Source: Pirellula staleyi DSM 6068
GTDB taxonomy: Bacteria; Planctomycetota; Planctomycetia; Pirellulales; Pirellulaceae
Reading direction: 5' to 3'
Length of the DNA stretch: 64,000 nt
NCBI GenBank assembly: GCA_945875845.1
Contig: CAMCMB010000022.1
Coordinates: forward strand, 18,258 to 82,257
Below are positions 46,409-55,808 of the stretch, in pieces. A model generated the notes under the pieces. That model did not search any database and had not been told where the DNA came from. It worked only from the letters and a program-made list of their open reading frames with translations. Numbering within the stretch: position 1 is the first letter of the stretch; each line of letters opens with the position of its first letter. The position numbers and the translations under genes were made by a program.

Positions 46409-48322
46409 TCAAAAAGTCCAAGAACGCGGTTGGCCTTGGGGGGGAGTAAGGACGATGTCCTTGAAGTCGACGGCGGCAGAGCCGGATGGCAAATAGAGTC
46501 GCAGGATTGTGGTCTTTTCCTTAACCGGCAACTCGACCGTCACGGTCTCCCATTCCGCTTCGCCGGATACCTTATAGGGCACCGATAATGTTTCTGTAGC
46601 ACTGGGCGAAGTGAGAAGAGTGACTTTTCCCTCTCCGGCTTGCGGTGCGCGAATGCGGAAGGTGAGTCGAGCTGTTCCAGCGGGCAATCCAGCGCTAACG
46701 CCTAAAAACGAATTGGCACCTTTGGATTGAACGTTCAGTACACCGTCACGAACGACGGCCGCTCCAGCGCGGTTCTTCCATCCACCCGGAAGGCCGTCGG
46801 GCTCGGGCGATTTCTTCTTAGAGGCCGTATCGTAGTTCTGCCGACCTTTGCCAAAGTCGGGATTGAGTTTCGGGATGACAGCCTGGGTCTCTGTCAGAAA
46901 TTCGTCGAGCAGGACGCTGAGTCTGGCGGCGATCTTTGGTTTTTCTTTCAGTAGATTCTGACGTTCTCCAGGGTCGCTGGCGAGATCATAAAGCTCGTGT
47001 TCATCGGACCCATCGTCGGCTCGCGCGTAGAAGCGAATGAGCTTGAAGTCCCCTTCGCGCACATACGATCCAGCATAGAAGCCATCCATGATAGCGTCGC
47101 GAGCGGCATTGCCGTGCGGGAAGTGGCAGAAGATCTGTTTGCGCGGCGAGACACCACCAGACAGAGCCGAGGCCTGATCGAATCCATCGATCTTTTGGTC
47201 TGCGCTTGGTGATGCGCCGCACGCCTGAAGTAAAGTGGGGTAGAGGTCGGTGGCTTGGATCAGGAAGTCGGCATTTGCTCCTGCTTTCACTTTGCCGGGC
47301 CAGACGACGATGCCAGGCACGCGCGTGCCACCTTCATAGATCGAGGCCTTGCCGCTGCGGCAAGGCAGGTTGCTGGTGGCGGGGATGTCGGCGTAACCCT
47401 CGGGGTCGGTTTGCTTGGGCGGGTACGCGTAGCCGCCGTTGTCGGACCAGAAAACGATGATGGTATTGTCAGCTTCGCCGGATTCTTCGAGGTGGCGCAG
47501 AAGTCGGCCCACGGAGTCGTCCATGCTCTTCACCATCGCGGCGTAGAGTGGATTCCGCTGTGGATTGGTGGGGTCGGTCCGCTGCTTGAAGTGTTCGATG
47601 TAGTCTTGCCTTGCGTTCCACGGCGAGTGGACGGAGTAAAGCCAGAAGTTCACGAAGAATGGGCGTCCTTTGCTGGCTCGAATGAAATTGCCAGCCTCGT
47701 CGGCCATGCGTTCATCCACATGACGTCCCGCTTCGTCTTGAATGTTGGGATCACTGATGAACTTGTTCCAGGGCGCGAGGTAGCCACCGCCGGGGCCGGG
47801 TGCTTTCGGCGTGTGGGGCCAGTCCACGTCGAAACCTTGGTCACGCGGCTCGTAGGTGTCGCCGGGTGCCATGTTGTGCCCGAGGTGCCACTTGCCAAAA
47901 TGGCCCGTCGAGTAACCCGCCTCTTTCAAGGCTTCCGCCAGAGTGTAGTAGTTGGGCTTCAAACGCGTGAGCGAGTTGGCGACATTGACGCGCGCGTTCG
48001 AGGCGACGAGTTGCTTTTCCAGAACCACCGTCGGCAGATGGCAGGCTGGGGAAGTAATGCCAGTGCGCGCGGGATGTTGACCGACCATAATGCTAGAACG
48101 TGTCGGCGAACAGAGCGGACTGGCAGAGTAGGCATTTTTCAGCCGCATGCCCTTCGATGCGAGGCGATCGATGTTAGGCGTCTCATAGTAATTGCTGCCG
48201 AAACATCCCAAGTCGTGAGCACCGAGGTCATCGGCAAGGATTAGTATCACGTTGGGACGGTCCGCCGCAACGCTCAACGACGTCAATACCAAGATAGTGA
48301 TAAAGGGCAGGAGAGGTTTCAT
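46409..48322 (-). CDS. Arylsulfatase A-like sulfatase with C-terminal beta domain
   Basis: 637 residues from ATG 48322 (MKPLLPFITILVLTSL signal peptide). The sulfatase signature is LCSPTRSSIMVGQHPARTG, in which Cys 71 would be converted to formylglycine. Metal-site segments are ILADDLGAHDLG near the N-terminus and IVFWSDNGG further on. After the sulfatase domain, from about residue 520, there is a beta-sandwich domain (GTARLTFRIRAPQAGEGKV, TTILRLYLPSGSAAVDFKDI) that may bind carbohydrate. It is exported and probably removes sulfate from algal or other polysaccharides. No formylglycine-generating enzyme is in the window. Confidence 0.94.
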   Translation of the reverse strand: MKPLLPFITILVLTSLSVAADRPNVILILADDLGAHDLGCFGSNYYETPNIDRLASKGMRLKNAYSASPLCSPTRSSIMVGQHPARTGITSPACHLPTVVLEKQLVASNARVNVANSLTRLKPNYYTLAEALKEAGYSTGHFGKWHLGHNMAPGDTYEPRDQGFDVDWPHTPKAPGPGGGYLAPWNKFISDPNIQDEAGRHVDERMADEAGNFIRASKGRPFFVNFWLYSVHSPWNARQDYIEHFKQRTDPTNPQRNPLYAAMVKSMDDSVGRLLRHLEESGEADNTIIVFWSDNGGYAYPPKQTDPEGYADIPATSNLPCRSGKASIYEGGTRVPGIVVWPGKVKAGANADFLIQATDLYPTLLQACGASPSADQKIDGFDQASALSGGVSPRKQIFCHFPHGNAARDAIMDGFYAGSYVREGDFKLIRFYARADDGSDEHELYDLASDPGERQNLLKEKPKIAARLSVLLDEFLTETQAVIPKLNPDFGKGRQNYDTASKKKSPEPDGLPGGWKNRAGAAVVRDGVLNVQSKGANSFLGVSAGLPAGTARLTFRIRAPQAGEGKVTLLTSPSATETLSVPYKVSGEAEWETVTVELPVKEKTTILRLYLPSGSAAVDFKDIVLTPPQGQPRSWTF

Positions 48323-48399
48323 GAGTATTGCCACTTACCATTTCGAGTTGAGGTGAAAAATACAGGTGGTCGTTAGAATTTCAGACAGCCCTAGTGTAT

Positions 48400-48635
48400 C
48401 GGGAATTCTAGCGAATCCCACTACAGCAAGAATTCGCGCGAATCCCATTAGCCTGAGTTGCACCATCGGAGTCATTATGCATTCGTAATTAAAAGTGGGA
48501 TAGGCTTCTAGCCTGTCATGCTGCATTCCGCGCAATGTCGCGTGCAAAGTATGTAGTGCGATCGCAGGCAGGATGCCTATGCCATTTTCATAAATTACTA
48601 TCACGGAGCTGAGGACTTCTGGCGAAGTCCACTAC
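48400..48635. repeat. GAATTC repeats and dispersed GACAGGCTGGAAG element
   Basis: Two same-direction GAATTC-type units occur at 48400-48423 and 48428-48452, and another at 48611-48635 overlaps the 3' end of the next sulfatase gene. At about 48494-48520 lies an inverted copy of the GACAGGCTGGAAGCCTATCC element of 28913. From it to about 48580 runs a second block (GGCAGGATGCCTATGCC) typical of the same element. No gene is seen in 48323-48600. Confidence 0.78.
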
Positions 48636-50076
48636 CTTTCTTTTTTTTGGGCGTCGCAGTCGAAGTTGGATCGTAATCAGGATTGAGTCTCATCATTTCG
48701 GCGCCTATGTTAACTCTCCAAGCCTCTAAATCACCACGTAGTTCTGCCAACTTTTCGGGATGAGACTCAGCCAAGTTAGTGGCTTCGCTTAGGTCCTTTT
48801 CCAAGTTGTAGAGCTCCACTCCGGCTGGATCAAACGTCTCGATCAGCTTCCATGCCCCCTTGCGAATGACGCTGGAGGGGACGCTCGATGGATGTTCGTT
48901 GTAGTGCGGGAAATGCCAGAAGAGCGATTGCCGTTTCAGGCTCGTAACTTCGCCTTGCACAAGCTTGCTGAGATCGAGACCGTCAACATGTTGATTGGGA
49001 CGTGCCGGTAATCCACAGGCAGCCAAACATGTAGGATATAAGTCGTTGCTGATCACGGGTTCGTCCAACACCAAACCGGCTTTCGCCTTGCCTGGCCATT
49101 TTACGATCAGCGGTACACGGATACCTCCCTCGTAGTAAGCTCCCTTGTTCGCGCGAAGGGGAGCTTGATTGGTTGCCTTCCAGAACCCGCCATTGTCGCT
49201 GGTGAAAATGATGATGGTGTTATCGGATAACTTCAAATTCTCCAACGTCTTCATCACACGTCCGACACTATCGTCGATACTCTCCACCATCGCAGCATAT
49301 TCAGGCAGCCCTTGACGCTGTGATTCAGGAATCGCTTCGTACTTGGCAATCACGTCAGACTTGGCTTGCAGCGGCGTATGGACTCCGTAATGCGGGAAGT
49401 ACAAGAAGAACGGATTGTCTTTGTTCTGAGTGATGAAACGGACAGCTTCATCCGTCAGCCGATCGGTCAGGTATTCACCCTCCTTGCCATCGGGTAGCAC
49501 ATTCCACTTGGCATGCAACGGAGTTCCAGGAATCAACCAATCCCCGTCGTAGGGATAAAAATAGCTGCCCGGTGCCCCATGAGCGTTGCCACCGATGTTC
49601 ACATCAAAGCCATGATGTTCGGGTAACGAGAATGGCTCGCTGCCCAAGTGCCACTTGCCGATGTTGGCCGTTCGATAACCGTGGCTGCGGAGTGCTTCGG
49701 CCAAGGTGAGTTCTTCGACCGGCAAACCACGCAGAAAACGACCTGACAAAAATTTTGCCGTTGGATCCCAACGCCCCGACGGCAACCAATCGGTCAGCAT
49801 GAGCCGAGCCGGATACTTGCCGGTCAAAACTGCAGCACGCGTTGGCGAGCAAACGGCGCAGGCTGAGTAGGCGTTGGTAAATCGCGCTCCTTGCTGAGCC
49901 AGAGCATCGATATTCGGCGTTCGGTAGTAACGACTGCCTTGGCAAACCAGATCTCGCCAACCTAGGTCATCGATCAAAAAAAGGACGATGTTCGGTGGCT
50001 GCGAAGCCGACAGAATGCTTCCGAACATGAAAACGCAAAGAGTTAGCGTTACAAATGATGTTCGGCAGTATCTCAT
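48601..50076 (-). CDS. Arylsulfatase A-like sulfatase
   Basis: 491 residues from ATG 50076 (MRYCRTSFVTLTLCVFMFG signal peptide); the longer frame to 50211 runs through a repeat. The signature is AVCSPTRAAVLTGKYPARL with the formylglycine-type Cys 76. FLIDDLGWRDLVC and IIFTSDNGGFWK provide the metal-binding aspartates. The C-terminus ends in a lysine run and a short stretch encoded by a GAATTC-type repeat unit, so its last 10 residues may be recent. It is parallel to the other sulfatase and may share its target polymer. Confidence 0.93.
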   Translation of the reverse strand: MRYCRTSFVTLTLCVFMFGSILSASQPPNIVLFLIDDLGWRDLVCQGSRYYRTPNIDALAQQGARFTNAYSACAVCSPTRAAVLTGKYPARLMLTDWLPSGRWDPTAKFLSGRFLRGLPVEELTLAEALRSHGYRTANIGKWHLGSEPFSLPEHHGFDVNIGGNAHGAPGSYFYPYDGDWLIPGTPLHAKWNVLPDGKEGEYLTDRLTDEAVRFITQNKDNPFFLYFPHYGVHTPLQAKSDVIAKYEAIPESQRQGLPEYAAMVESIDDSVGRVMKTLENLKLSDNTIIIFTSDNGGFWKATNQAPLRANKGAYYEGGIRVPLIVKWPGKAKAGLVLDEPVISNDLYPTCLAACGLPARPNQHVDGLDLSKLVQGEVTSLKRQSLFWHFPHYNEHPSSVPSSVIRKGAWKLIETFDPAGVELYNLEKDLSEATNLAESHPEKLAELRGDLEAWRVNIGAEMMRLNPDYDPTSTATPKKKKGSGLRQKSSAP

Positions 50077-50150
50077 TGGCGAGCTTTCAAGGTTTTCGTG
50101 ATCTTGGACGTTTTTCGCAATAAGGAGAGCGGCGACCTGAGAACTACCCG

Positions 50151-50205
50151 TAGTGGAATTCGCCAGAATTCCTGACGTGCGAGGAATTCTGGCGAATTCC
50201 ACTAA
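50151..50205. repeat. GAATTC palindromic repeat, inverted pair
   Basis: Units at 50151-50173 and 50182-50205 face each other upstream of the sulfatase, with the ends TAGTGG and CCACTA. The remaining gap to 50506 holds a short inverted repeat near 50297-50323 (ATAGAAAT/ATTTCTAT) and no gene. Confidence 0.82.
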
Positions 50206-50506
50206 GTTCATCTTCTCGATTGGCAGATTTCAGCCTGCCGTTCGCCTAAAGAGATAGGGAACCCTTATCATAGCCAAATTTGAGGACAAATGAGGAGCAT
50301 AGAAATGGCCATAACGAGCATTTCTATGGCCACAATCACTACCGATGTGATTCGCGATACTTTTGCGGGGTCATACTGCATTGGCTGCGAAAGACTCGGC
50401 ACAAGTTGTGAGCATTGCCGAGTCCACTTCGACGCGCGATCACGGATCACGGATAACCTGCAGGTCTCGCAACTTGTAAATGTTGTTGAGGATGACACCC
50501 TTTGGC

Positions 50507-52017
50507 CTACCTGTCAGGCCATATCGAAAGGGCAAGGTGTGCCCAGTCGTGATCGCCCTCTTCAAGTTGTTCCCACGTCTTCTTCAACGTGTCACGCCAC
50601 TTTCTGTGCTGAAAGAACTGCCACAGAGGGGCTGCCGTAATCTGAACACCATCATTGATATTGGGCTTCCAGAACCTCGCGACATCCAGCAGTTCTGACC
50701 TAAAGGTGGTTAATTCAGATACAAAGGAAAGCAACTCCTCTAGAATTGCCTCTTGAGTTGGACTCCGCTTCTCAATCAAACGCAGGTTAGCGATTTCTTT
50801 TTGACGTTTTTCGATTCTGTTGTCCAGTAGATCATTGGCAATCGAGAACAGCGTTTGACTAGTTAGGTTAGGGTAATAGATCCAGATCGTATAATCAAAG
50901 CTGTTAAGTGTTAGCGGTAGACAAATGGGCGCTTCTCGTCGGCTGCGAGAGTACTTCGGCAAATGGAAATGAAAAATTCAACGCTTCGAAATGAGTCAAT
51001 CCTACTGAGTTCCTGGCTAGTAAATGGTACACCTTGTTTTGAAAACTGGTGAACCAAATCATTCACCATGCCACTCAGACGGTTCATCCCAAATGCACAA
51101 TCATCCTCAAGAAACGCGATTCGATTGCCAGTATGCGAAGAATCACGAGATTTAAGTCTGGCAGGCGATACAGCCCCGACTCCGTCAAATTCGCCAAAAA
51201 CCTCGATTGGCCTGTCTACTGGCTGCAACTTCCACCTACCGAACAAAACACCTAAAGCAAAGGACTGATACCGCTCAAGAGAAACGACCTTCTTCAATCT
51301 TGATTGGACTAGCTCACCTTGAAGCTTGATTACTTCGTCATCCAAGCTGTATCCAATCTCATTCAGGGAGTCAGACAGCCTAGAAATTGCTTCGAAGTAC
51401 TCGGAAGCAATTTTCTGGCCATCAGCTATCGGTGTAGCAAAAAGCTGCGCAGTCTCATCAGATGATTCAATTCGATCGATCGCTTTCAAGACTGCTTTAC
51501 CGAACGTCACCGCAGCGAGGGTCGGCTCAAGTTTCGCATCAGTAGCAAGCGACTGAAGCTGCCCAATGTCGAGTTCATATAGAATCTCGTGATTGGGATG
51601 GTTTGAAAAAAGTCCCCTGGGTATTGCACGAGCATGGTGCTGGAAACCTAGACGTTTGTCAAGCTTTTCACGATTGTCAAAGATAAAGCAATTAGATGAC
51701 TGCCGCTGACCGACAACATATGCAGTAGTTTCTTCACCTGCTCCATCCAGCACGCCTTCACCCAAGTCAAGTAAATAACGCAGCGAAAACGTATCGTCCA
51801 TTAGTATCAGTTTTCGGAAGTCTTCGTTGTCCCTGCCTGTCAAGAATGACCTTGATGTTATTGCTCCGACGATACCATTGGTTTGATTCGTAAATCCCTT
51901 CGCGCGGATGATAAACGCCGCATATGTTTCATTCCTTCCATCCGGATATTTGTCTCGGACGTAGCTTCGCACCGATGGAATCGAATCACCAAAATGGTGG
52001 ATTGGTAAGAATCTCAA
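50507..52017 (-). pseudogene. Broken Eco57I/DrmMI/PglX-like adenine methyltransferase
   Basis: Two overlapping frames together give the second half of a large N6-adenine methyltransferase. Frame 1 (52017-50911) has FGDSIPSVRSYVRDKYPDGRN, YAAFIIRAKG, GIVGAITSRSFL and LGEGVLDGAGEETTAYVV. Frame 2 (50962-50507) continues with KYSRSRREAPICLPL, then FWKPNINDGVQITAAPLW and YDWAHLALSIWPDR. A frameshift separates them. The catalytic NPPF (motif IV) is still present at 51992-52003 but in a third frame with a stop after it, and everything before it is lost. This could be the methyltransferase of a DISARM or BREX locus or a type IIG enzyme; I cannot decide which. Confidence 0.78.
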
Positions 52018-52054
52018 TCGCAGCTAAGAATCAGCCATTTTCGCAGGGTGGCTG

Positions 52055-52169
52055 TCGAACTTCTCCGATTCCGGCCATCAATCACTTTGTAAAGAAGGCT
52101 CAGTGCATCCGGAACTTCCTTCCGCTCTAGTTTGTCGAAACCGAATTCGTCGATGATCAACAAGTCCCA
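52055..52169 (-). pseudogene. IstB-type ATPase fragment (IS21 family)
   Basis: A 38-codon stretch reads WDLLIIDEFGFDKLERKEV, then PDALSLLYKVIDGRNRRSS. That is the Walker B region of IstB, the helper ATPase of IS21-type elements. No Walker A, no istA and no element ends are present. It directly abuts the broken methyltransferase, so the insertion or its deletion probably removed that gene's front half. Confidence 0.72.
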
Positions 52170-52219
52170 CTAACAGTAATACCGCACCTTATTCTTAGTT
52201 GCGATTGATAAGCGTAGGA

Positions 52220-53155
52220 AGGAAGCCTGCGAATGGTTGGGTAAGTATCGAGTCTGTCGACTGCCGTCAGAGCGTCATCCCCCACTCGATTGCATTCTCA
52301 CCAAATCTGCGAGGTTACGAACAGAAACATCCTACAAGGCCGGATCGGTCAGGCGAGTGAGCCAAACATCACGAATGCCCCAGAAAAGGCATCACCGCCT
52401 ATCCATCGATCAGGTAAAGGATGAGCTTGTGCAGAGAAAACTCACGTCCTTATCCGGGGAGACCTGCCTCACTCCAAGGAGTAAGTCATCTCGACGACTG
52501 AAAGCGAGGAACACCCTAGCGCAAGCCGGAGTGGGTGATGCAGGAGTCAGCAGCGGCCGTAGTACTACACTTCCAATGCCAATGGAAATAGGAAGGACCA
52601 AACAATGAAGAACAAGGAAGAGCCATCAAGCGGCTTGTCGCGAGGGAACCACCGCACGCCAGGAGAACCGAGTTTACCGGACTCCGCACGCATGAGGACC
52701 ACAGGTTCAACAGTCCGACCGGATGATGCCGCAACGGCGTCGCTTGAGAAACCAGCCTTGAGTTTATTCCCAACGTCTCTGACTGAGGCGTTAGTCGAAC
52801 CATCCAACATCGAGCAAGCTTGAAGTCGAAACGTAGCGCCGAGCGAGTGTTTGATTCGGTCCATCGTTATCTGACGACCAAGCTTCACTTGGTGGTCAAC
52901 CTGGAGAAGAGTCGCATCGTTACCACGGAGGAACTGGAGTATCTCGGGTTCCGATTCGTGGGTACACGCGCGACGATTAACGTGACGAGTAAGTCCATCG
53001 ATCGCTTTCAACATCGCATTCGTGAGATTACTGGGCGCAGCCGAGGAATCTCGATGGAACGCCGTTTAGGCGAACCTGCACGATTCGTGCGTGGTTGGAT
53101 GGGCTACTTTGCGATCGCCTCGCAGTTGAAACTGTTCGCAAGCTTGGACCAGTGT
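52220..53155 (+). mobile_element. ltrA: Group II intron, internally deleted
   Basis: The segment before 52605 has typical group II intron leader blocks (AGAAAACTCACGTCC, ACTGAAAGCGAGGAACACC, GCAGGAGTCAGCAGCGGCCG). From 52605 the intron protein begins (MKNKEEPSSGLSRGN) and reaches SLTEALVEPSNIEQA, the very start of the reverse transcriptase. It then jumps, with a stop, to the thumb and maturase part (VFDSVHRYLTTKLHLVVNLE, LEYLGFRF, RFVRGWMGYFAIASQLKLF). All catalytic RT motifs including YADD are deleted. The 3' end is cut at about 53155. The 5' border is uncertain. It cannot splice or move by itself. Confidence 0.82.
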
Positions 53156-53571
53156 ACGAGAATTCCAATCCAATCGGTATAGTTCCCTGCTAAAACCGAC
53201 GAAACGAATTGAATCCAACGATCCACTTCGGGATGTGGACCGCACAGGCGAGTCTCGGAATCCATATGTTTTTTGGCTACGTCTGCCTTTGTCTGCTCAA
53301 TCCACCGATCAATCTTAGCGTCGGTCCAACCTTTCTTCTTGAGTTTCTTGATCTCGCGCGATAGGTCGGGATCACGAGGCGGAAGTGTTCGGGCAGTTCG
53401 AACGGAGACACCGATTTCGGTACCACAATCACACATTCCGCGAGTGGTCAGGAAATATCGCACGCCACTTCTTAGTTGTGTCATCACGCCCGGATTATCG
53501 AGCGGCTCCCATTTCAAAAGCGACGCCTTCGCGAGACGGCGAACTGCCGATTCGTCGGAATTGGGTGCCAT
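53104..53571 (-). CDS. Hypothetical protein, tail replaced by intron sequence
   Basis: 155 residues from ATG 53571 (MAPNSDESAVRRLAKASLL). I do not recognise the family. It has RYFLTTRGMCDCGTEIG with closely spaced cysteines, a basic helical stretch (REIKKLKKKGWTDAKIDRW) and VDRWIQFVSSVLAG. The last 17 or so residues, past 53155, are read from the opposite strand of the intron remnant, so the natural C-terminus is lost. Coding nature is likely from the coherent composition of residues 1-135, but function is unknown. Confidence 0.5.
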   Translation of the reverse strand: MAPNSDESAVRRLAKASLLKWEPLDNPGVMTQLRSGVRYFLTTRGMCDCGTEIGVSVRTARTLPPRDPDLSREIKKLKKKGWTDAKIDRWIEQTKADVAKKHMDSETRLCGPHPEVDRWIQFVSSVLAGNYTDWIGILVHWSKLANSFNCEAIAK

Positions 53572-53689
53572 GGTCGCAGTAATGTAGTGGCACATGTTTA
53601 AGTGACGTAACGTTTGGCATCACCGCAGTCCGAGGGGGTGATGTGGGATGTAAAAAACAGGATTGCCGAAGACTTCGGTGCATGTCTTT
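53572..53689. other. Short gap, nothing recognised
   Basis: Between the hypothetical gene and the first long direct repeat there is no recognisable gene or signal. Confidence 0.4.
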
Positions 53690-54235
53690 GTTCGTGGATA
53701 TTTTTGCCAGTACTGGCCAGGGCATTCAGTTCAGCCGAACGCAGGTATTCAGCCCAGAGGGCGGCATTTCCTTGCCGGTGGCGTGAGCCACCGGAACCTG
53801 CCTATGTGCATTGCAAAGCCCGGAGGGCGACACAGGGAAGCTATCCATGCCGAGCAATGTGTCGCCCTCTGGGCTTAGGTCCCTGCAGCCATGGCTCCCG
53901 GTGGTTTACACCACCGGCAAGGAAATGCCGCCCTCCGGGCTGAAGACAACCGTGTTTGAACTATAGTCGATTGCGGCTTGCCCCTGCACTCTATTTGTCA
54001 GCCCTGCACGAGCCGTGGGAATTCATGCTGGTTGTTCTCGCTGCGAGTGGTTGCGACGGTACGGAACTAATCAAAGCACCCGGAGTGAAGCTCGCAGCGC
54101 GCTTAGCTTTTGTCAGTTGAATTACATTCCATTTCCGCCGCTAATGCCTAGCTCGAAACAATTCCGATTCTGGCATTCCGCATGCGTCGACCAGCGACCA
54201 TCCCCGAACGTTGCCTTGATCTTGGAGCCACGAAC
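53690..54235. repeat. Long direct repeat, copy 1 (546 bp)
   Basis: This segment is repeated at 56877-57404 with only small differences. Its first 260 bases are nested palindromes: the block GGCGGCATTTCCTTGCCGGT (53762 on) pairs with CACCGGCAAGGAAATGCCGC (about 53912 on). Inside are CCCGGAGGGCGACAC and GTGTCGCCCTCTGGG as a second inverted pair, and GCCGGTGGCGTGAGCCACCGG as a small hairpin. The second part (53950-54235) has no internal structure I can see. No open frame is convincing, so this may be a structured RNA, a non-autonomous mobile element, or both. Confidence 0.85.
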
Positions 54236-54394
54236 GAACGAATTCAGCCAATGCGAGCCGTAGACTCAACGCAAGTCATTACGGTTGATCGAGCACTTGG
54301 CTGCAATTCATTGTTCGAAAATTATACCAAGGTGGGATGTTTTGAGTACAATGATCCCATCATCGAAAATCCGTCCCATCTGGAGGTCGTAGGG

Positions 54395-54604
54395 GTGAAT
54401 CAGCAAATAGGTATTCCAGGCATTGTCCGTAATGGTGTTGTTGTGCCACAATCGAATCAACCATTGCCCGAAGGAACCCACGTTGAAATTCGCGTGGAAC
54501 CTGGAGACGTTCCAGCAGGACTGATGTCAGAAATCGAAGCCTGGGACAATGCTAGCGATGAATCGTGGAAATGGATTGATTTGCTTGAGGCAAGCGAAGG
54601 ATGA
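54395..54604 (+). CDS. Antitoxin of a MazF-type pair
   Basis: 69 residues. GTG 54395 is chosen as start because GGAGG lies 8 bases before it and homology-like sequence begins there (VNQQIGIPGIVRNGVVVPQ); the open frame runs further upstream without looking like protein. The short beta-rich start with PLPEGTHVEIRVEPGDVP resembles DUF104/AbrB-type small antitoxins. It overlaps the toxin start by ATGA. Such antitoxins bind the toxin and repress their own promoter. Confidence 0.8.
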   Translation: MNQQIGIPGIVRNGVVVPQSNQPLPEGTHVEIRVEPGDVPAGLMSEIEAWDNASDESWKWIDLLEASEG

Positions 54605-54939
54605 CGATTGGCGAAATCCATTGGGTCGATCTCCCAGATGCGGGTGGACGTGAACAATCCGGACGAAGACCAGCGATCATAATCCAAAACGACGGATATG
54701 CTGGAAGCCTCCCGACAGTCCTCGTGATTCCTTTAAGCAGTGCCATTGCAGCACTTCGATTCCCTGGCACGGCCCCAATAAAGGCCAGCCCTACATCTGG
54801 CTTGAGAACGGACTCTGTTGCACTTGTGTTTCAACTGCGGGCAATTGATCGTGGCAGGATCAAAGAAAAGGTTGGCACTGTTTCCGAATCAGAGCTAGTT
54901 GAAATTCGATTGGAGCTCGCGAAGCTTCTCGGATCGTAA
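54601..54939 (+). CDS. MazF/PemK-type mRNA interferase toxin
   Basis: 112 residues, complete. The MazF fold is visible: MTIGEIHWVDLPDAGGREQS, GRRPAIIIQNDGYAG with the conserved Arg-Pro, TVLVIPLSSAIAALRFPG with the conserved Ser/Thr region, and SVALVFQLRAIDRGRIKEK. MazF toxins cut mRNA at specific short sites when free of antitoxin. It is intact, in contrast to the broken genes around it, and lies between the two long direct repeats. So it may help keep this segment in the genome. Confidence 0.92.
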   Translation: MTIGEIHWVDLPDAGGREQSGRRPAIIIQNDGYAGSLPTVLVIPLSSAIAALRFPGTAPIKASPTSGLRTDSVALVFQLRAIDRGRIKEKVGTVSESELVEIRLELAKLLGS

Positions 54940-55151
54940 ATTACTAGACGAAAGACCGCGATCACCAATGCCGCCGGAGACCACGATTCTAAAAGTTAAC
55001 AACGTACCGGCGGCTGCTTTGGTGCACCACGTTGTTCAAGTAAGCCGCTAGCGCGGCAGTTCAGCAATCGATGGTACAGCATTGGCTGACGCCAATGCCT
55101 TTTCACCAAAGCTCTTTGCCGTTGGCAACTCTTTGAGCCACAGTAGATCCA
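54940..55151. other. Gap before the recombinase, inverted block
   Basis: This 212-base gap probably contains the lost N-terminal part of the recombinase gene; a frame here reads LKFFFSKTCPRDW only after a stop at about 55136. No other feature is supported. Confidence 0.4.
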
Positions 55152-55808
55152 TTGAAGTTCTTCTTTTCCAAAACCTGCCCTCGCGATTGGCAAACTTTAA
55201 AAAAACTAAAAGTACAGTCAGAACTCAAGCTGCCTACAGTTCTTACTAGCGACGAAGTGCAGATCATGCTTAAGCTCATCGAAAAGCCTGCCATGCTGTG
55301 TTTCTTCACCTCAGTCTATTCGTTAGGCCTCAGACTGCAAGAAGCAATTCATCTCCAGGTTTCTGATATCGACTCCAAACGGATGCTTGTCCATGTTCAC
55401 CGCGGCAAGGGGGCTAGGGATCGGCTAGTGCCACTTCCAATGTCGATTCTAATCGCCTTGCGTCGGTACTACTCAACCCATCGCAACCCGATCTGGCTCT
55501 TCCCATCCGAAGGCAAAGAACATACCAAGGCTCCAACGGCCGATGTCCCGATTAGCGAATCTGCAGTCCAAGGCTGCATCACCAAACTTGTACGACAACT
55601 CGGCTGGGACAAACGTGGTGTCACGACACATACACTGCGGCATTGATATGCAACTCATTTACTAGAAGCGGGCGTCAACCTGCGACTCATTCAAAAGTAT
55701 ATGGGCCATGCATACTTAACATCGACGATGATCTACCTGCACGTCACAACCATTGGCGAGGAAGCAGCCATCGCCAAGATCAACGCGATCATGAAGAGGA
55801 AGCCTTGA
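55152..55808 (+). pseudogene. Tyrosine recombinase, nonsense mutation
   Basis: The frame gives a phage-integrase-type catalytic domain: LPTVLTSDEVQIMLKLIEKP, YSLGLRLQEAIHLQVSDIDS (first Arg), GKGARDRLVPLP (Lys), HTLRH (His, Arg). A TGA at 55644 then cuts it. After this stop the same frame continues [34 protein letters not shown] with the second His and the catalytic Tyr, to a TGA at 55806. A single base change (TCA to TGA) explains the break. The N-terminal arm-binding domain is also missing. IS91-type elements of planctomycetes often carry such a recombinase before the transposase. Confidence 0.86.

Noticed and set aside
47255..48244. A 329-residue plus-strand open frame
   Set aside because: Antisense to the sulfatase with its complete signature; no recognisable domain.
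50290..50640. Small plus-strand gene with cysteine pairs
   Set aside because: Much of it is antisense to the methyltransferase remnant, and the first part contains only a short inverted repeat.
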